This document shows, in pieces, positions 60,939 to 64,000 of a stretch of DNA of 64,000 nucleotides (the first letter of the stretch is position 1; each line of letters opens with the position of its first letter). The notes below the pieces were generated by a model, which saw only the letters and a list, made by a program, of their open reading frames with translations, was not told the origin of the DNA and did not search any database. Location of the stretch: positions 20,466,934 through 20,530,933 of the forward strand of contig NC_063151.1 in the NCBI RefSeq assembly GCF_020921035.1, in the 5' to 3' direction. The stretch is from Rhodamnia argentea (taxonomy: Eukaryota; Streptophyta; Magnoliopsida; Myrtales; Myrtaceae). The translations under genes and the position numbers were made by a program.

Positions 60939-61631
60939 AAGGAAATTGGGACCATCAAAGTCAACAACCAAGTCAATAATCTTGGTGACAATTCCTCCTC
61001 ATTCCGAAATACTCCCACGTGGATCAAGCCGAACGTACCTGGCTATGAAATTTCTATTTTATCACGGCTGCGAAGTTGCGTCAGTTTAATGTGGGAATTG
61101 AAAGGTAAAAGCTTTAAACTATGGACGAAGAAGCTGGACTTTTCTTGTTGGATTTTGCATCGACAATAATCTAATCTATCTTAAAACAGTTTAGGTCTTC
61201 CTTTCCTCTCGTTCTCATTGCGTGAATGGACTTATTGATCAACAATCATCGACCACAACTTATTTTGTTAATTTGCAAAGTGCCATTTGGTCATTTCGGA
61301 GCCAAAGACTGGGCATGTAGAAATGTTCAACAAGCCGGAGAATACTAGACTGATTCGACTGCTTCGCCCCAGAAAAAAAAAGCACTATTTTGCCGGAAAT
61401 AGTCAAGAAGTTTTACCTCTGGGGAGTTTTTTTTTGTTTGGACGGACCTCTGGGGAGTTGAATATTGTACTTTAGAGGAGATTCTCTCCACTTGGTGTAG
61501 CGCGGCACATCAAAGACTTGAACGGATTCTTATACCCTTGCAACTTGACATTAATGGAGGAACGGTCTGATATTGGATAGTTGCTTCATCTTTGAAGGAA
61601 AAAAAAAAAAAAGTAGGAAAAAATGCGAAGA

Positions 61632-61750
61632 ACAATCTCCGGACGGTGTCGCTACGCGTAGGCAATGTTTAATCAACCCAAATGCTAAGGACAATCTAAT
61701 CAAAACAATCTTCGGACGGTGTCGCGTACACGTAGGCAATATTTAATCAA
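61632..61750 (+). repeat. Imperfect direct repeat, 73-bp period
   Basis: 'ACAATCTCCGGACGGTGTCG' at 61632 recurs as 'ACAATCTTCGGACGGTGTCG' at 61705, and both continue into a 'CGTAGGCAATRTTTAATCAA' block. The text between the copies is unrelated. No associated gene is seen. Confidence 0.85.
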
Positions 61751-62554
61751 ACTCAGGTTGATTAAACATACAAGAAAGCCTAATCGAAACAATGGTAGCC
61801 CACCCGTGTCTACACCCTCTCCTCTCTTTCCGCCTCGGCTGTCTCCACCACGTCGCTGCCCCCATCGTAACCACACAGTCGCCATCCTCCGCAAGCTCTG
61901 ATGCTTCTCCAATGGCTCGCTCGGTCATCGAATTGAGATAAATCCAAGGTCATCGACGTCAGGGATCTAGGTCCCCCAAATATGGTACAACTTTGGTGAC
62001 TCACCCTCAAATTGAGGTCAATCTAAGGTTATCAATGTTTGGCATAAAAGGATCGATGGTGCAATAGAAGAGATGAAGACATTGACAGTATGGCGGGACT
62101 AGCCATGACGGCGGAGGTTGAGGAAGGCGCGGTGGCATGGAGGGATCGTGATCGGCATCGGAAGGAGATTTTTCAAAGAAAAAGAGAACTTTCTATAAGC
62201 AGTTAGTAAGAAAGCAAGTAGTTAAAACCTTCGAATCAAGAGTAAATAAGGCCGATTGTGGAAAGTTTTGTTTGGGCTAATGATGTGCTTTTGTAATTTT
62301 TCTTTTCTTAGTGAGACTCTTGTTTACAAGTGTGTAAGAGGTAGCTACACTTAACAAATTACAAAACTACTCATAAGAGTTTGGGAGGAGGAAAGTTTCT
62401 TTCGATCAAAGACAAAAATATGGCATTTTTTCCTCCCTTTGGCAGAAGACTTTGTTTTTCAGCCAGCACTGTACATCTCCATCTCTCGGCCCCCATTACT
62501 TCTTCATGGATACCATAAACTCAAGGTATTCTGAATATATTATCCACTAGCAAG

Positions 62555-63023
62555 CTAGGAAGCAGCGACACTTTCCAGAGGCTTTCGTATCCTGTCGTGT
62601 TCGACACTCTTTGGCACGCGGTCGACAAATGGTCAGCACTCCGGACACGTCAACAACATGCGAATCCAGCTTCCCGATACGCCATTTTGACATGCATGGG
62701 GTTAATTTAAATATTTTCAATAAATTAAGGGTTGAAATGTAAATTTATCCAAATGTATATACTTAGTCACATATCCAGCCACCTTAAAATTAATATACCC
62801 AGCTAGCCAAAAAAGAAAAAATTAATCGCGAATCTCTAACAAAAGAAGAAGAAACTCATTGCTAATATATTTACGCATTTATTATAATTTATCATTTATG
62901 TATAAAATTATATATTTGATATATATTCAATATACAAGGTGTCATAGTGTGTCGGAATTCTCTATTTTTTGAGAAATGACGTGTCAGCTTGTCGTGTCGT
63001 GTGTCGGTGTCGGTGCTACTTAG
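62555..63023. mobile_element. hAT-type MITE with perfect 8-bp target duplication
   Basis: The element begins CTAGGAAGCAGCGACAC and its right end, reverse-complemented, reads CTAAGTAGCACCGACAC (14 of 17 match). Identical octamers CTAGCAAG flank it at 62547-62554 and 63024-63031. Subterminal GACAC/GTGTCG words repeat in both arms. It is 469 bp with no coding capacity. An 8-bp duplication with short inverted ends is the mark of hAT elements. Confidence 0.88.
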
Positions 63024-63741
63024 CTAGCAAGATAGTTCGTGGTTTTTATGGAAAAACTTTGTTTCTAAGACTATGCTTTTTATATTTTTCGAAAACTTTG
63101 TTGTCAATCTATTTTGCATCCATTGTAACATACAAATTCAATTGTTTGATGTATTGAACGCGGATTGGAGTTGGTACTCGTCGTTCTACAGAAGTACTTC
63201 ATTTTTCCATCAAAATGGTTATGAACACATACCCATTTTCTCGACATTTATTGGCAAAACAATACTTGTATTGAAAATTAACAACATGAAATATTAGTTA
63301 TTTATTACCATCTTTCTTGGAGAAGCTATACCTCACCACGTAAAGTCGGCCGAATCCAATTTCCTCATGTGGAAATCTCACATTATGGGCTTATCATTAG
63401 CGATTCAACGACGCCCAAATCCCACGTCGCTAGTCTAGCCTCTAGAATTGTGCGAGGATTGTTCGTGGGCGGACCAAAACGGTGCTAATTAGAAGAAACC
63501 AAAATGAATAAAACTTTTGGCATTCTTAATATTCTTATCCCAAATCTGTAATAATGGCATTTTCTTTCACGGTTTTTACACATGGAATTCTGTCCTTTAC
63601 AGTAATTGTGACTTTTTCAACAACCAATCCACAACGTAATATAATTATCATAATACTCGTGAAAGAAGCCGTCGCGGAAAAATCATTAGCAAAAGAGACA
63701 GCGAAAATTAAATAGGTCCACAATTCTCAAGTATTGGTTAG

Positions 63742-64000
63742 TAGGAGGTGTGCAACCGGATTGGGTAGAACAGGGAACCGGATCGGACTATTAAAAAAAT
63801 CGGTCCGGTACTCCCGGCTCCAAATATTTGGAACCAGTTTGAACATGCTCGGTTCTCGATTTCAAGTGAAGACCCACTAGGAAACCGGACCGATTTTGGA
63901 ATCGGTTCTTAGTTATAGTAAAAACAACATGATTTCTCTAAGTTGAGTCTAACTCTGCCTCGCCTCATTTGTTTTTTATCCATTCGTTGTCGCCTCTCTC
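63742..64000. mobile_element. Left part of an ACCGG-rich hAT-like element at the window edge
   Basis: Starts TAGGAGGTGTGCAACCGG, like the 28.6-kb element's TAGGGGTGAGCAAC start, and is rich in ACCGGA/CGGTTC words up to about 63915. No right end is visible in the window, so length and target duplication are unknown. Confidence 0.45.

Larger units (their letters stand above)
60940..64000. other. Right-end intergenic region
   Basis: No gene is recognised. It holds an imperfect direct repeat (61632-61750), a hAT-type MITE (62555-63023) and the start of an ACCGG-rich element at the edge (63742 onward). Other open frames are short and in low-complexity or repeat DNA. Confidence 0.5.

Noticed and set aside
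1..64000. CRISPR array, prophage, operon or bacterial-type defence system
   Set aside because: The introns, plant gene families and plant transposons show nuclear eukaryotic DNA. The only regular repeats are microsatellites and short tandem duplications.

Overview
The window reads as nuclear DNA of a flowering plant, most likely a woody rosid. The genes have many introns, GT-AG splice sites, long AT-rich introns and intergenic space full of small DNA transposons, a SINE and a LINE fragment. Every recognised gene has a clear counterpart in Arabidopsis. A Eucalyptus-like genome (Myrtaceae) is my guess, not something the sequence proves.

Layout. 1.3-4.1 kb (+): a SAC51-type bHLH gene whose leader carries three upstream ORFs; the third is the conserved, intron-split regulatory peptide of this family. 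9.05-21.9 kb (+): a 19-exon ASG2-type WD40/TPR protein ending in a CaaX box. 26.7-27.4 kb (+): a small two-exon PHD-like zinc-finger protein. 27.4-41.4 kb: a gene-free, transposon-rich block. 41.7-44.9 kb (-): a GRAM-domain GEM-like gene whose reading frame is broken by one apparent missing base in exon 1. 46.7-52.8 kb (-): the PDX3-type fusion of NAD(P)HX epimerase and pyridoxamine-phosphate oxidase, 14 exons. 53.2-53.8 kb (+): a rearranged partial copy of the next gene's promoter and start. 55.16-56.67 kb (+): an intact Bet1-like SNARE, four exons. 57.3-60.8 kb (-): a MIK2-like LRR receptor kinase with an in-frame stop between the LRRs and the membrane segment. 60.9-64 kb: repeats, including a clean hAT-type MITE.

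The genes are independent housekeeping, regulatory or receptor genes and do not form a pathway. I joined exons by hand from splice motifs, reading-frame continuity and remembered family sequence. Phases close exactly in the ASG2, PDX3, Bet1-like and PHD-like models, in the kinase apart from its stop codon, and in the GEM-like model only if one base is restored. No alignment or database search was run.

I found no clearly new biological system. The most informative points are the uORF-controlled bHLH leader, the stop-interrupted receptor kinase, the GEM-like frameshift, the partial duplication at the SNARE gene, and a family of terminal-inverted-repeat elements with GC-rich cores, one of which seems to carry a piece of a host gene.
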